Shown: positions 40,113-49,008 of the stretch, one piece after another
How positions within the stretch are numbered: the stretch's first letter is position 1
Layout of the letters: the number at the start of each line of letters is the position of its first letter
Assembly (NCBI RefSeq): GCF_014193675.1
Contig: NZ_BLXZ01000002.1
Location: forward strand, 248,001 to 312,000
From: Geomonas limicola
GTDB lineage: Bacteria > Desulfobacterota > Desulfuromonadia > Geobacterales > Geobacteraceae
Direction of reading: 5' to 3'
Length of the DNA: 64,000 nt
Program-made: the position numbers and the translations under genes
Notes under the pieces: model-generated
What the model was told of the DNA's origin: nothing
Seen by the model: the letters and a program-made list of their open reading frames with translations, nothing else
The model's database searches: none

Positions 40113-40964
40113 TTAGAGGTCGAGGATTTCGATGATGCGGGCCAGGTCCTTCTGGTCCGAGAAGCTGATCTCCAGCTTGCCGCCGCGTCCGGAGCGGCGC
40201 AGGGCGACCTTGGCGGCGAAGTGGCGCTGGATGCGGTCCAGAAGGTCGCGGTGGTCGGCGTCCTCGGCCTTGCGCGCCTTGGGGACGATCTTCGCCTTCT
40301 TCTTCTTGACCAGCGCCTCCGCCTCGCGCACCGAGAGGTGTTTCGAGACGATCTCGTCGCGGGCCGCCTTCTGCTCCTCGTGGTCCTCGAGGGTCAAGAG
40401 CGCCCGGGCATGTCCCATGGAGAGCCGGTCCTCGGCGATGTCCCGCTTTATCTCGGGGGGGAGCTTCAAAAGCCTCAAGGCGTTGGCGATGGTGGAGCGT
40501 TCCTTGCCAACCCTCTTGGCGAGCTCCTCCTGGGAGAGGTCGAAGCGCTCCAGAAGCGCGTGGTAGGCCTCGGCCTCCTCGACCGCGTTCAGGTCCTCGC
40601 GCTGGATGTTCTCGATGAGCGCCATCTCGAGCGCGGTGTCCTCGGAGACGTCCTGGATCACCACCGGGACCTCTCTCAGCCCCGCCTTTTGCGCTGCACG
40701 CCAGCGGCGCTCGCCGGCGATGATCTCGTAGTGGTCCTCGCGCCTTAACACGACGATCGGCTGGATGATCCCCTTCTCGCGGATCGAGGCGGCGAGTTCC
40801 TCCAGCTTCTCGTTCACGAAGGTCTTGCGCGGCTGCTCCTTGTTGGGCTTGATCTCCTCGATCGGGCAGGAGAAAAACTTCTTGCCAGCCTTGTCCTCCA
40901 CCACCGGAAGCGGTGGCGGGATCAGTGCACCGATCCCCTTGCCCAGTCCCATCTTCTTAACCAT
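40113..40964 (-). CDS. parB: Chromosome partitioning protein ParB
   Basis: 283 aa. CTP-dependent clamp that loads on parS sites near the origin. N-terminal [11 protein letters not shown], ParB/Srx box with [11 protein letters not shown] and the nucleotide-binding [12 protein letters not shown] plus [17 protein letters not shown], then a helix-turn-helix ([24 protein letters not shown]). It overlaps parA by 8 bases. The parAB position suggests proximity to the replication origin, although no oriC is visible. Confidence 0.96.
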   Translation of the reverse strand: MVKKMGLGKGIGALIPPPLPVVEDKAGKKFFSCPIEEIKPNKEQPRKTFVNEKLEELAASIREKGIIQPIVVLRREDHYEIIAGERRWRAAQKAGLREVPVVIQDVSEDTALEMALIENIQREDLNAVEEAEAYHALLERFDLSQEELAKRVGKERSTIANALRLLKLPPEIKRDIAEDRLSMGHARALLTLEDHEEQKAARDEIVSKHLSVREAEALVKKKKAKIVPKARKAEDADHRDLLDRIQRHFAAKVALRRSGRGGKLEISFSDQKDLARIIEILDL

Positions 40965-41730
40965 GTGCCGCCTCCCGCGTAATCAGTTCCTTGGCCAGGT
41001 CCAGGTAGCTCGTGGCCCCCTTCGAGGTGATGTCGTAGAGGATGATCGGCTTGCCGTGCGAAGGCGCCTCGGAGAGCCGGACGTTCCTCGGGATCACCGT
41101 CTCGAAGGTCTCTTTCGGGAAGTGGGTGCGGATCTCCTCGCTCACCTGGTGCGAGAGGTTATTGCGGGCGTCGAACATGGTGAGCAGGATCCCCTCGATC
41201 TTCAGCGCGCTGTTGAGCCCCTGCTGGATGAGGCCGATGGTCTTGAGGATCTGGGAGAGCCCTTCCATGGCGTAGAACTCGCACTGCATCGGGATGAGGA
41301 CCGAGTTGGCCGCAGTCATGGCGTTGATGGTCAAAAGGCTCAGAGAGGGCGGACAGTCGATGAAGATGTAATCGTAGGAGCCGTTCAACTTGCCCAGGAT
41401 CTGCTTGAGCCGTTGCTCGCGCCCCTGCACGTCGGCCAGTTCCAGCTCGGCGCCCGCCAGGTCCGAGGTGGCCGGCAACAGGTGCAGGAACGGGATCTCC
41501 GTCTGCAACACGATCTTGTCAGGTGCCGTGTCCTCGATCAGCGCGTCGTAGATGCTCTCGGTTAGTGCCGACTTGTCGGTGCCGACGCCGGACCCCGCGT
41601 TCCCCTGCGGGTCCATGTCCACCAAGAGTACCCGGCGTTCCGCGACCGCCAGCGAAGCGGCGAGGTTCACCGCCGTCGTGGTCTTGCCGACGCCGCCTTT
41701 CTGGTTCGCCACACAGATGATTTTTGCCAT
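40957..41730 (-). CDS. parA: Chromosome partitioning ATPase ParA (Soj)
   Basis: 257 aa. Deviant Walker [21 protein letters not shown], Walker A' [12 protein letters not shown] and Walker [13 protein letters not shown], as in Soj/ParA ATPases that move ParB-parS complexes. No N-terminal DNA-binding extension, so the chromosomal type. It begins the parAB operon. Confidence 0.96.
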   Translation of the reverse strand: MAKIICVANQKGGVGKTTTAVNLAASLAVAERRVLLVDMDPQGNAGSGVGTDKSALTESIYDALIEDTAPDKIVLQTEIPFLHLLPATSDLAGAELELADVQGREQRLKQILGKLNGSYDYIFIDCPPSLSLLTINAMTAANSVLIPMQCEFYAMEGLSQILKTIGLIQQGLNSALKIEGILLTMFDARNNLSHQVSEEIRTHFPKETFETVIPRNVRLSEAPSHGKPIILYDITSKGATSYLDLAKELITREAAHG

Positions 41731-41853
41731 ATCTCTTCCCGCCCGAAATGGTTGGTGTCTTGGTTCAGATAAAAAAGGTTCCTGAAAAAGACATGAAAAT
41801 TACCACAGCGACGCCGCTATGCAAAGCGTTTTTCTCGCCGCGAGCTGTAAGCT

Positions 41854-41871
41854 CCTTGACTTAGGTCAAGG
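41854..41871. promoter_or_regulatory. FNR/CRP-family-like dyad upstream of a c-type cytochrome
   Basis: CCTTGAC-TTAG-GTCAAGG, perfect 7-base arms with 4-base spacing, matching the TTGAY-N4-RTCAA architecture of FNR/DNR-type operators. It lies about 105 bases before the triheme cytochrome ATG. Confidence 0.55.
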
Positions 41872-41976
41872 CTTCCCGGCGCCGGCCGCGTTAGGGTGTA
41901 AGCTGTCCTGCGCTCGTCACCTGCCGATGCAGCACCAGAGCGCCGCAGACCAGAACCCGCAGTCCAAGGAGTCCGC

Positions 41977-42225
41977 ATGAAAATCGTCGTAGCCAGCCTC
42001 GTTTTGCTCCTCGCCGCCCAGAGCGCCTTCGCCTTCCAGTGCAACGAATGCCACAGCAAGAACCCCGCAATGGTCAATATGCACCAGGCGCTACAGGGGC
42101 GCGACTGTTTTGCCTGCCATCGCATCGGTGAAAAGCTGATGGGGAAAGCCGTCCCCAAGGACAAGGCCGCCCAGATGCAGCGCCGGGTGACCGAAGCCAT
42201 CTGCCTGGAGTGCCACAAGAAATAG
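41977..42225 (+). CDS. Small periplasmic triheme c-type cytochrome
   Basis: 82 aa. Signal peptide 1-19 (VVASLVLLLAAQSAFA). Three heme-attachment motifs are visible: CNECH, CFACH and CLECH, with further histidines (NMHQAL) as possible axial ligands. About 63 residues mature, similar in size to the PpcA-type triheme cytochromes but with different spacing, so not clearly PpcA. It would carry electrons in the periplasm. AAGGAG precedes ATG; an FNR-like dyad lies upstream. Confidence 0.88.
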   Translation: MKIVVASLVLLLAAQSAFAFQCNECHSKNPAMVNMHQALQGRDCFACHRIGEKLMGKAVPKDKAAQMQRRVTEAICLECHKK

Positions 42226-42588
42226 AATTTCGCTGAAAGGCGATCTTTTGCTGGCACACGACCTCTCAACGCTCCCCCCTTTGGAATAGGGGGGCAAGAG
42301 GGGATTCGCTTTGCCGCCCGCGGCGTTCCGCATCTCTGCACGTTCGCTGCCCTTCCCGCCCCCCCTCCCCTTGCGGGAGGGGGCACGGGGGTGGGGGTGG
42401 CTGCCACAACGAGAAGCCGTCAGTACTGCCGAGCGCCGACCTCCCCCATTAAGAGCATCACCCTCCCCTTCCAACCAACCAAGCGCCTCCCGCCGCGCCC
42501 CCCTATCCCCTTAACTTCCCGTACTCCTTGCGCATCCCGACGCCTCCGGTATACTTGCCCTGGCTAATTAACCGCTGTTGGAGGGCGC
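42226..42588. repeat. Intergenic region with palindromic GC repeats
   Basis: 363 bases without a gene. It contains CTCCCCCCTTTGGAATAGGGGGG (hairpin at 42270-42293), a REP-like CCCCTTGCGGGAGGGGG at about 42366, and a promoter for the heme sensor at 42528-42555. Confidence 0.6.
42528..42555 (+). promoter_or_regulatory. Promoter of the heme-binding sensor gene
   Basis: TTGCGC (42528-42533), 16 bases, TATACT (42550-42555), about 33 bases before the ATG. The GTATAC at 42549 is therefore best read as part of the -10. Confidence 0.5.
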
Positions 42589-43794
42589 ATGACCAGCTTT
42601 GCCGATCTGCCGATTCGTCGGAAATTCAACATCCTGCTCTCCCTGTTGCTGCTGGTCCTCTTTCTCGCCTCCGCCCTCTTCACCTACCAGCGCCAAAAGA
42701 GCTTCGTGCTCCGTTTTGCCGTCGACAACGCCCGCAATTTCGCCCGCCAGCTCATCGAAACCCGCGATTACATGTCCTCGGTGGTCCGGGGCGAGCCGGA
42801 GCAGAACTACAACCTGGTGCCGCAGGTGGTGGCTACGCAGGTCGCCAAGCGGGTGACCCAGAACACCAAGTACTACCTGCGCCAGGTGTCGCTGCGCTAC
42901 CGCAACCCGCTGAACAGGCCCGACGCCTACGAAGCGGAGCAGCTGAAAAATTTCTCAGGGCAGGCACGCCCTCGCGAGGTGTACGGGGTGCTCGACTCCG
43001 GCGGCAAAGAGGTCTTCCGCTACCTGCAGCCGATGATCGCGACCCAGTCCTGCCTGGAGTGCCACGGCACCTACGAGTCGGCGCCTCGTTTCGTGCAGCA
43101 ACGCTTCCCGCCGGGGCACTACTCCTACAACTACAAGGTGGGCGAGCTGATCGGCGCCGTTTCGGTCACCATCCCCATGCAGGACCTCTACGCCGGACTC
43201 GGCGTCAATTTCCAGCTCGACCTGGCCACTCGCGGGGCGGTCTTCTTCCTGATCATCCTGATTACCGGGATGGTGCTGCGCCGCCAGATCGTCGACCCGG
43301 TCAAACAGCTCTCCGAGGAGATCACCACGGTCACCAGGACCGGCGACTTCCAGCACAAGCTCCCCCGACACGCCAACGACGAGATCGGCCAGACCTTCAG
43401 CGCCTACAATGACCTGATGGACGAGTTGGCACGCCGCACCCTGCAGTCCCGCGAGGCGGACGAGCGCTACCGGCTCTTCATCGAACTCTCCAACTCGGCG
43501 GTGGTCACCTTCATGCCAGACGGCAAGATCGTCATCGCCAACCAGAAGGCTGAAGCCCTCTTCGAGCGCTCGCGCCAGTCTCTTCTGGGTGAGCCCCTGT
43601 TCGCCTTTCTGGAAGACGACGCACAGTTCCGCAGGCTCCTGATGCCCGGGATGAAGGAGAAGGAGGAGGATGTGCCGGTCACCGTGCGCGGCAGCAAGGG
43701 TAAGCTCACCGAGGTGCTGGTTTCCGTGACCGCCTCGCGCACCGACCGGGAGCCCCTGTTCACCGCCATTTTGCGCGAGAAGGAGACCACGTGA
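42589..43794 (+). CDS. Heme-binding periplasmic sensor with HAMP and PAS, no output domain
   Basis: 401 aa. Membrane helix about 13-33; periplasmic Tll0287-like (DUF3365) domain with a c-type heme site CLECH (155-159) and the conserved NYNLVPQVVA region; second helix about 216-238; HAMP; then a PAS domain (about 298-400) with ALFERSRQSLLGEPLFAFL. The chain ends right after PAS, with no kinase, cyclase or methyl-accepting domain. It may be a redox sensor that signals through protein contact. TGGAGG lies 4 bases before the ATG. 31 bases separate it from the next gene, so the two may form an operon. Confidence 0.85.
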   Translation: MTSFADLPIRRKFNILLSLLLLVLFLASALFTYQRQKSFVLRFAVDNARNFARQLIETRDYMSSVVRGEPEQNYNLVPQVVATQVAKRVTQNTKYYLRQVSLRYRNPLNRPDAYEAEQLKNFSGQARPREVYGVLDSGGKEVFRYLQPMIATQSCLECHGTYESAPRFVQQRFPPGHYSYNYKVGELIGAVSVTIPMQDLYAGLGVNFQLDLATRGAVFFLIILITGMVLRRQIVDPVKQLSEEITTVTRTGDFQHKLPRHANDEIGQTFSAYNDLMDELARRTLQSREADERYRLFIELSNSAVVTFMPDGKIVIANQKAEALFERSRQSLLGEPLFAFLEDDAQFRRLLMPGMKEKEEDVPVTVRGSKGKLTEVLVSVTASRTDREPLFTAILREKETT

Positions 43795-43825
43795 TCCCCG
43801 CTCCACTAGCACCGTCGAGGCTGTG

Positions 43826-44785
43826 ATGCCGGCCGTACTGGTTCTCTCCAGCGGCGAGCGCCTGCTGCGCCTGGTTCGCCCCCTGGCGCAGCACAACCAA
43901 CTGCGGCTCCATACTGCCGCGACCTTGGCCGAGGCACGCGAGGTAGTGGCGGATCAGCACCCGGAGTGGGTTGTAGCCGAAGTTACCAACCTGCCCGGCT
44001 ACGGTGCTGCCGAGATCAGTGCCGCACTGTCCAGTCCGGCGAGTACCGTTGTCCTGTTTGTTTCAGGCCAGGAACTCGGCACGACGCCCCCCCCCCGCCA
44101 CGGAGAGCTGCTGCTCGACCTCGCACGTTCCGATGCGGAACTGGTCAACGCCCTCACCTCGCTCATCTGTTCCGGATCGCCCCCCGAGCAACCGCAGACC
44201 ACACCACCTCCCCCCTTGGCCCAGGCGCGGGCGCTCCTGTTCACGACCTCTGACCAGAAGGAGGAGCGCCCTCGACTCTGGGCGGCCCTTGCCATCGGAG
44301 GGGTCGTCGGGGTCGCCCTGCTGACGTGGACGCTCACGGGGAGGCGGGTACCTGAAGCCGTCCCACCTCGTCCCGTTCCCGTAGCGCAACCGGCTGCACC
44401 TCCCACTCCTTCTCCCGCGCCGACCCCGGCACCGCCTCCCGCACCACGACGCACACCGACTCCGGCACGGGCGCCGCGCCCAGCAGCATCCCACCCGCAG
44501 GTGAGCACTACCGAGCCGCGCGCCTCCTCAGCACCTGATGGTGCTGCTCCCCGGGTCATTGTCGTGAGGCCTCACGAAACGGTGCTGAGGATTCTCAAGC
44601 GGGATTTCGGGCTCGGCTACCACGAGGCCCTGGCGGTTTTGCCCGCGCTGCGGCGCCTCAACAAGGGGAAGGACCTGGACCGCCTGCAGCCCGGGCAGCG
44701 GCTGGAACTGCCGCTGGAACTGCCGCCGGGACTGCTTTCCGGAACAGCCCCCGAGGCACCTGCCCCGGCCGGCGGATCAGAATGA
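43826..44785 (+). CDS. Membrane protein with C-terminal LysM-like domain
   Basis: 319 aa. Residues 1-100 look like a degenerate receiver (LVLSSGERLLRLVRPLAQHNQL, AEISAALSSPASTVVLFVSG) without a clear acidic pocket. A single helix lies at about 152-172 (LWAALAIGGVVGVALLTWTL), then a long Pro/Ala linker, then a LysM-like or FimV-like segment (VVRPHETVLRILKRDFG, LQPGQRLELP). The domain would bind cell wall or partner proteins in the periplasm. ATG at 43826, 5 bases after GAGG. Partner of the sensor upstream is inferred. Confidence 0.65.
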   Translation: MPAVLVLSSGERLLRLVRPLAQHNQLRLHTAATLAEAREVVADQHPEWVVAEVTNLPGYGAAEISAALSSPASTVVLFVSGQELGTTPPPRHGELLLDLARSDAELVNALTSLICSGSPPEQPQTTPPPPLAQARALLFTTSDQKEERPRLWAALAIGGVVGVALLTWTLTGRRVPEAVPPRPVPVAQPAAPPTPSPAPTPAPPPAPRRTPTPARAPRPAASHPQVSTTEPRASSAPDGAAPRVIVVRPHETVLRILKRDFGLGYHEALAVLPALRRLNKGKDLDRLQPGQRLELPLELPPGLLSGTAPEAPAPAGGSE

Positions 44786-44858
44786 CTTTGCTGCGGAAGA
44801 TCCGGTGTGCTAGAGTGGTCCCCGAGAAACCAGAGATTGATCTAAGGGAGAAGAAGTA

Positions 44859-45377
44859 ATGAGTAAAGAGCTGTACGTGGGACATCTGTCCTATGACGCG
44901 ACAGAATGGGAGCTGGAGAGGCTGTTCTCCGTGTCGGGGCGGGTTACCTCGATTCACCTGATCACCGATCCGGTCACCGGCCAGTTTAAGGGGTGCGGCT
45001 ACGTGAGGATGTCCACCGAGGCCGAGGCCAAAGACGCCATCCTCTCGTTGGACGGTGCGCGCTTTTTGGATAGTACCATCACCGTTTCCGAGGCTCGTCC
45101 CCAGAAGCAGGTGAACGCGGGTGGCTACAAAGGGAAATCACCCCGTCCGCCCCAGGCCGCCGGCGGCAGAGGCGGCGCGCCCAAGAGCAGTGCAGCGAAG
45201 CCCGGCGGTTTCAAGTCGGCCGGTGCCAAACCCGCAGTGAGCAAGCCGGCAGGTAGCAAGCCCGCAGGTGCCAAACCGGCAGGTGCCAAGCCCGCAGGAG
45301 CAAAGCCTGCAGGAAGTAAGACCGGCGGGTTCAAGACTCCCTCCACCACCGGCAATCCGCGCAGCGGGAAACGCTAA
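44859..45377 (+). CDS. RRM RNA-binding protein with repetitive Lys-Pro-Ala-Gly tail
   Basis: 172 aa. One RNA recognition motif (2-80): RNP2 LYVGHL and RNP1 KGCGYVRM, as in the small cyanobacterial and deltaproteobacterial RRM proteins. The tail (about 84-172) is basic; residues 119-155 are five-residue repeats KPAGA/KPAGS, probably unfolded and RNA-binding. GGGAGAAG precedes ATG; own terminator behind. Confidence 0.9.
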   Translation: MSKELYVGHLSYDATEWELERLFSVSGRVTSIHLITDPVTGQFKGCGYVRMSTEAEAKDAILSLDGARFLDSTITVSEARPQKQVNAGGYKGKSPRPPQAAGGRGGAPKSSAAKPGGFKSAGAKPAVSKPAGSKPAGAKPAGAKPAGAKPAGSKTGGFKTPSTTGNPRSGKR

Positions 45378-45438
45378 GAAGTCAAACTGCACACCGGCAC
45401 ATTTTGCCGTGTCGCAGCCAGCAGACCCCACACCCCTT

Positions 45439-45467
45439 CCCCTCTCCCAGAGGGCGAGGGGTTTTTT
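45439..45467 (+). terminator. Terminator after the RRM gene
   Basis: CCCCTCTCCC and GGGCGAGGGG pair with one mismatch, followed by six T. The stem is made of a REP-like palindrome. Confidence 0.75.
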
Positions 45468-45697
45468 GTGCCCGTACCCCTCTTATCCTCCTAATGCCAG
45501 CTCTCCCTCGCCCCCCGGGAGAGGGCCGGGGTGAGGGGGCCGCCATCTCCGCCGCAGCCCCCCTCCACGCGTTGCCTGCACAATGCCGCGCCAGTCCCCA
45601 GTCCCCAGTCCCCAGTCCCTGCCTCACCCCCTCCTGCCTCACCCCCTCCTGCCTTTCCCCCTTCCCCCTTTCTAAGAACGCCGCTATACTACCCCTC
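45468..45697. repeat. Low-complexity tandem repeats before uvrC
   Basis: A REP-like CCCGGGAGAGGGCCGGGGTGAGG (45515-45537), then AGTCCCC repeated four times (45596-45620), then GCCTCACCCCCTCCT twice (45620-45650). With the RRM terminator this fills the 320-base gap between the RRM gene and uvrC. No gene seen. Confidence 0.65.
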
Positions 45698-47524
45698 ATG
45701 ATAACGCCCGAGATGATTGCCAATTTCCCCAAGACCCCCGGGGTCTACCTGATGCGCTCCGCGGACCAGACCGTGCTCTACGTCGGCAAGGCGCGCAACC
45801 TGAGGAGCCGCGTGCGCGCCTATGTGGGCCCCGACGACTCCCGGATCCACATCCGCTTCATGGTGCAGCAGGTGGTCTCGATCGAGTTCATCGTCACCGA
45901 CACCGAGAAAGAGGCGCTGATCCTCGAGAACACGCTGATCAAGCAGCACCGCCCGAAGTACAACATCAACCTGCGTGACGACAAGACCTACTTCTCCCTG
46001 CGCATGGACATGAAGGAGTCCTTCCCCAAGCTCTCCATCGTGCGCAAGGTCCCCGCCGACGGCGCCCGCTACTTCGGCCCCTACGCCTCGGCAACCTCGG
46101 CGCGAGAAGTCCTGAAGCAGCTCTACAAGCTCTTCCCGCTTAGGCACTACCCGCTGGCGACCTGCATGGCCCGCAAACGCCCCTGCCTCTACTACCAGAT
46201 CAAGCAGTGCTCCGCGCCGTGCTGCGGCAAGATCAGCGTCGAGGATTACGCGGCGCTCGCCGAAGGGGCGGCCCTCTTCCTGGAAGGGAAGAACAACGAG
46301 GTTGCCAGGATCTACAAGGCGCGCATGAACCAGGCCTCCGAGGAGATGCGCTACGAGGATGCGGCGCGCTACCGCGACCTCGTGAAGGCAATCGAGGTGA
46401 CGGTCGAGCGTCAGAAGGTGGTGGCACGGGGCGCGGACAGCGACGTCTTCGGCATCCACCGGACCGGGGACGAACTGCAGGTCGTGCTCTTGCACATCCG
46501 CGGCGGCGCGCTCACCGGCAGCCGCAGCTTCTGCTTCGAGTGGGAACTGGAGACCGAGGAGGGACTCGCCTCCTTCCTCAACGAGTACTACGGGCAGGAG
46601 AATCCGATTCCGCCCCAGATCCTGCTCCCCCTCCCCATCCCCGAGCCGCAGGCCCTCGAAGAACTGCTCTCCGAGAAACTGGGCAAGAAGGTTGCCATTA
46701 CCGCCCCGCAGCGCGGCGCCAAGCTCGAGATCGTCATGCTGGCCCAGAAAAACGCCCTGACCGCTGCACAGGAGCGGATCAAGAAGGCGGAGTCCGCCGA
46801 GGACCTCCTGGACGAACTCGCCGAGAGGTTGCACCTGGGGTGCCCGCCCAAGCGCATCGAGTGCTACGACATCTCCAACATCCAGGGGGAGATGGCGGTG
46901 GGGAGCCGGGTGGTCTTTGTGGATGGCAAGGCCGACAAGTCGCTGTACCGACGCTACCGGATCCGAGGCGTGTTGCAGTCCGACGACTTCGCCATGATGC
47001 GCGAGATGCTGTCGCGGCGCTTCAAGGCGGAAAGCACCGAGGACCGCCCCGACCTCATCGTGGTGGACGGCGGCATCGGCCAGTTGAACGTGTTGAGCGC
47101 GGTGCTGGAGGAGTTGGGGGTCGAGGGGGTCGAGGCGGCGGGTCTTGCCAAGAGCCGGGTGGAGCGGAGCATGGAGAGTGCTGAACTGCGGCGCAGCGAC
47201 GAGCGCGTGTTCAGGCCCGGACGCAAAAACCCGATTGTCCTGAGGCAGAACTCCGCGCCGCTTCTGCTCTTGGCGCGCATCCGTGACGAGGCGCACCGTT
47301 TCGCGGTCACCTACCACAAGACCGTGCGCAGCAAGGTGTTCACCAGCTCCGAACTGGACCAGGCGCCCGGCATCGGGGCCAAGCGCAAGAAGGCGCTCTT
47401 AAGCCACTTCGGGAGCCTGAAGAAGGTGAAGGAAGCTTCGGTCGCTCAGCTTGCCGCCGTGCAGGGGATGACCGAGACGGCAGCACAGAAAGTCTGGGAG
47501 CATCTGCATCAAGCAAAGACCTGA
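45698..47524 (+). CDS. uvrC: Excinuclease ABC subunit C
   Basis: 608-aa nuclease that makes both incisions in nucleotide excision repair. N-terminal GIY-YIG domain (TPGVYLMRSADQTVLYVGKA), Cys-rich ACMARKRPCL...QCSAPCCG region, UVR motif, RNase H-like domain (RIECYDISNIQGEMAVGSRVV, IVVDGGIGQLN) and C-terminal helix-hairpin-helix (LDQAPGIGAKRKKALLSHFG). The start MITPEMIANF is preceded not by a ribosome site but by TATACT 7 bases upstream, suggesting a leaderless mRNA. The frame is open far upstream but only through repeats. Confidence 0.95.
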   Translation: MITPEMIANFPKTPGVYLMRSADQTVLYVGKARNLRSRVRAYVGPDDSRIHIRFMVQQVVSIEFIVTDTEKEALILENTLIKQHRPKYNINLRDDKTYFSLRMDMKESFPKLSIVRKVPADGARYFGPYASATSAREVLKQLYKLFPLRHYPLATCMARKRPCLYYQIKQCSAPCCGKISVEDYAALAEGAALFLEGKNNEVARIYKARMNQASEEMRYEDAARYRDLVKAIEVTVERQKVVARGADSDVFGIHRTGDELQVVLLHIRGGALTGSRSFCFEWELETEEGLASFLNEYYGQENPIPPQILLPLPIPEPQALEELLSEKLGKKVAITAPQRGAKLEIVMLAQKNALTAAQERIKKAESAEDLLDELAERLHLGCPPKRIECYDISNIQGEMAVGSRVVFVDGKADKSLYRRYRIRGVLQSDDFAMMREMLSRRFKAESTEDRPDLIVVDGGIGQLNVLSAVLEELGVEGVEAAGLAKSRVERSMESAELRRSDERVFRPGRKNPIVLRQNSAPLLLLARIRDEAHRFAVTYHKTVRSKVFTSSELDQAPGIGAKRKKALLSHFGSLKKVKEASVAQLAAVQGMTETAAQKVWEHLHQAKT

Positions 47525-47529
47525 ACCCT

Positions 47530-47688
47530 GGCACGCGGAAGAGGCCGGAAACCAGACAAAAAAACCGGATAAACTACGGCACACAAAGCTCTAGGAAAGG
47601 AAAAGGCGATAAAACTCACCCGACATTCGGGTTGGTTTATCGCCTTATCTGCTTTTTTGCCTGGGTTTCCGGCAGTTTCCGCGTCCCG
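47530..47688. repeat. Palindromic element copy A (no gene inside)
   Basis: Imperfect arms of about 43 bases (47530-47571, 47645-47688) sharing ACGCGGAA, GCCGGAAACC and CAAAAAA. Inside is a second perfect stem: AAGGCGATAAA/TTTATCGCCTT (47604-47647) with ACCCGA/TCGGGT. It lies between convergent uvrC and mglA and could serve as terminator. Related copies are at 51914, 53221 and 54448. Confidence 0.8.
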
Positions 47689-47693
47689 ATTTG

Positions 47694-48281
47694 CTACTTC
47701 CCCTTCTTCAGGTCGAACAGGATCTGCTTGGCAATCGCCTTCAGGGTCTCGAAGACCCCCTCGCCGGTGGTGGCGCAGGCCTCGAAGTCGGGGACGTTGG
47801 TGGGGTTCAACTCGCGCCGCAACTCCTCGACGCTCACCACGTTGGGGAGGTCGCGCTTGTTGTACTGCACCACGTAGGGGATCTTGTCCAGATCGTACCC
47901 CTGCTCGGCCAGGTTGATGCGCAGGTTCTCGACGCTCTCGATGTTGGCGTCCATGCGCTCTTCCTGGGAATCGGCCACGAACACCACGCCGTCCACACCC
48001 TTCAGGATCAGCTTCCGGGAGGCATCGTAGAAGACCTGGCCCGGCACGGTGTAGAGATGGAAGCGGGTCTTGAAGCCGCGGATCTCGCCCAGGGCCAGCG
48101 GCAGGAAGTCGAAGAACAGGGTGCGCTCGGTTTCGGTCGCCAGGCTGATCATCTTCCCCTTCGCCTCGGGGGCAGTCTTCTGGTACACGAACTGCAGGTT
48201 GGTCGTCTTGCCGCACAGCCCCGGACCGTAGTAGACGATCTTGCAGTTGATCTCGCGGGAGGCGTAGTTGATGAAAGACAT
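47694..48281 (-). CDS. mglA: MglA-type small Ras-like GTPase
   Basis: 195 aa. P-loop [10 protein letters not shown] (19-28), [12 protein letters not shown] switch region, NKRD specificity motif. The family defines cell polarity (pili, motility) with its GAP MglB, encoded immediately upstream by the roadblock protein. Twenty bases separate the two genes. Ends next to a palindromic element. Confidence 0.92.
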   Translation of the reverse strand: MSFINYASREINCKIVYYGPGLCGKTTNLQFVYQKTAPEAKGKMISLATETERTLFFDFLPLALGEIRGFKTRFHLYTVPGQVFYDASRKLILKGVDGVVFVADSQEERMDANIESVENLRINLAEQGYDLDKIPYVVQYNKRDLPNVVSVEELRRELNPTNVPDFEACATTGEGVFETLKAIAKQILFDLKKGK

Positions 48282-48301
48282 GCGACAGTACCTCTTAAAA
48301 G

Positions 48302-48793
48302 TTAGCTGAACAGGTTATCAATATCGTCGTCGGTGATCTCGGCAAACGGGAACTCGCTGTCGCCGCTCTTCTCCTTCTCCTCGCTCTTCTGCAGCAGCCT
48401 GCCGAAGATGGCGCTCAACTCCTCGGAGGCCTTCTTGACCCGCAGGCGCACCAGGCCCAACGAGGAACGGGTATCGAAGAGCACCACCAGGATCACCCTT
48501 CCGGCGACGATCGAGATGTGCAGATTGTCCTTCTCCCCCTCGTGGAACAGGATCGAGAACTCCTTCTCCCCGATCAACTTTGCCAGGCCGCCGGTCGCCG
48601 CGATGTTGCCAGCGGTGAGCGAGGCGAGCGAGGTGGTGTCGAAGCGCTCGGTTTCACCGCAACCGGTGATCAACTGACCGTTCTTGTCCACCAGGAAGAT
48701 AACCTTCGCGTTTGCTTCCCTAAGGAGCTTCTCGATTACCGCATTTATCTGCTTGAATTCCTCGTCATACATAATCAACTGAGGATTCGACAT
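48302..48793 (-). CDS. mglB: Roadblock/LC7-domain protein, MglB-type
   Basis: 163 aa. Roadblock fold (residues 10-125): [53 protein letters not shown]. MglB acts as GTPase-activating protein for MglA. The C-terminal tail is acidic and ends DDDIDNLFS. Operon mglB-mglA with its own promoter. Confidence 0.9.
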   Translation of the reverse strand: MSNPQLIMYDEEFKQINAVIEKLLREANAKVIFLVDKNGQLITGCGETERFDTTSLASLTAGNIAATGGLAKLIGEKEFSILFHEGEKDNLHISIVAGRVILVVLFDTRSSLGLVRLRVKKASEELSAIFGRLLQKSEEKEKSGDSEFPFAEITDDDIDNLFS

Positions 48794-48838
48794 GGATAAC
48801 TCCTTAAGAGCGATGCTGAAATTTGACGCGAGCCCTAT

Positions 48839-48867
48839 TCTATAACAGAACCACTACGGCTTTTCAA
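48839..48867 (-). promoter_or_regulatory. mglBA promoter
   Basis: Minus strand TTGAAA (48867-48862), 17 bases, TATAGA (48844-48839); start near 48832, about 40 bases before mglB. Confidence 0.55.
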
Positions 48868-48956
48868 CAACAGGTTTAAAGGGGCTGGTTAAGGTTCCGG
48901 CTGAGGTTGAGGAATCCCGAACCCTGCCCCAAGGGCGCCTGCCCCTGAAAACAAGA

Positions 48957-48987
48957 TTGAGGTTAGGAAGCTGCTTCCTAACCTCAA
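48957..48987. terminator. Perfect hairpin downstream of the phosphohexomutase gene
   Basis: Fifteen-base arms TTGAGGTTAGGAAGC and complement with a single-base apex, 22 bases after the gene's stop; a short T-rich tail (CTTGTTTTC) on the minus strand. Confidence 0.7.
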
Positions 48988-49008
48988 CCGGGACCTCAAC
49001 CTGGTTTT

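Noticed and set aside
42549..42554. GTATAC as a regulatory hexamer upstream of the heme sensor
   Set aside because: It overlaps a good -10 (TATACT) with a matching -35, so it is more simply part of the promoter.
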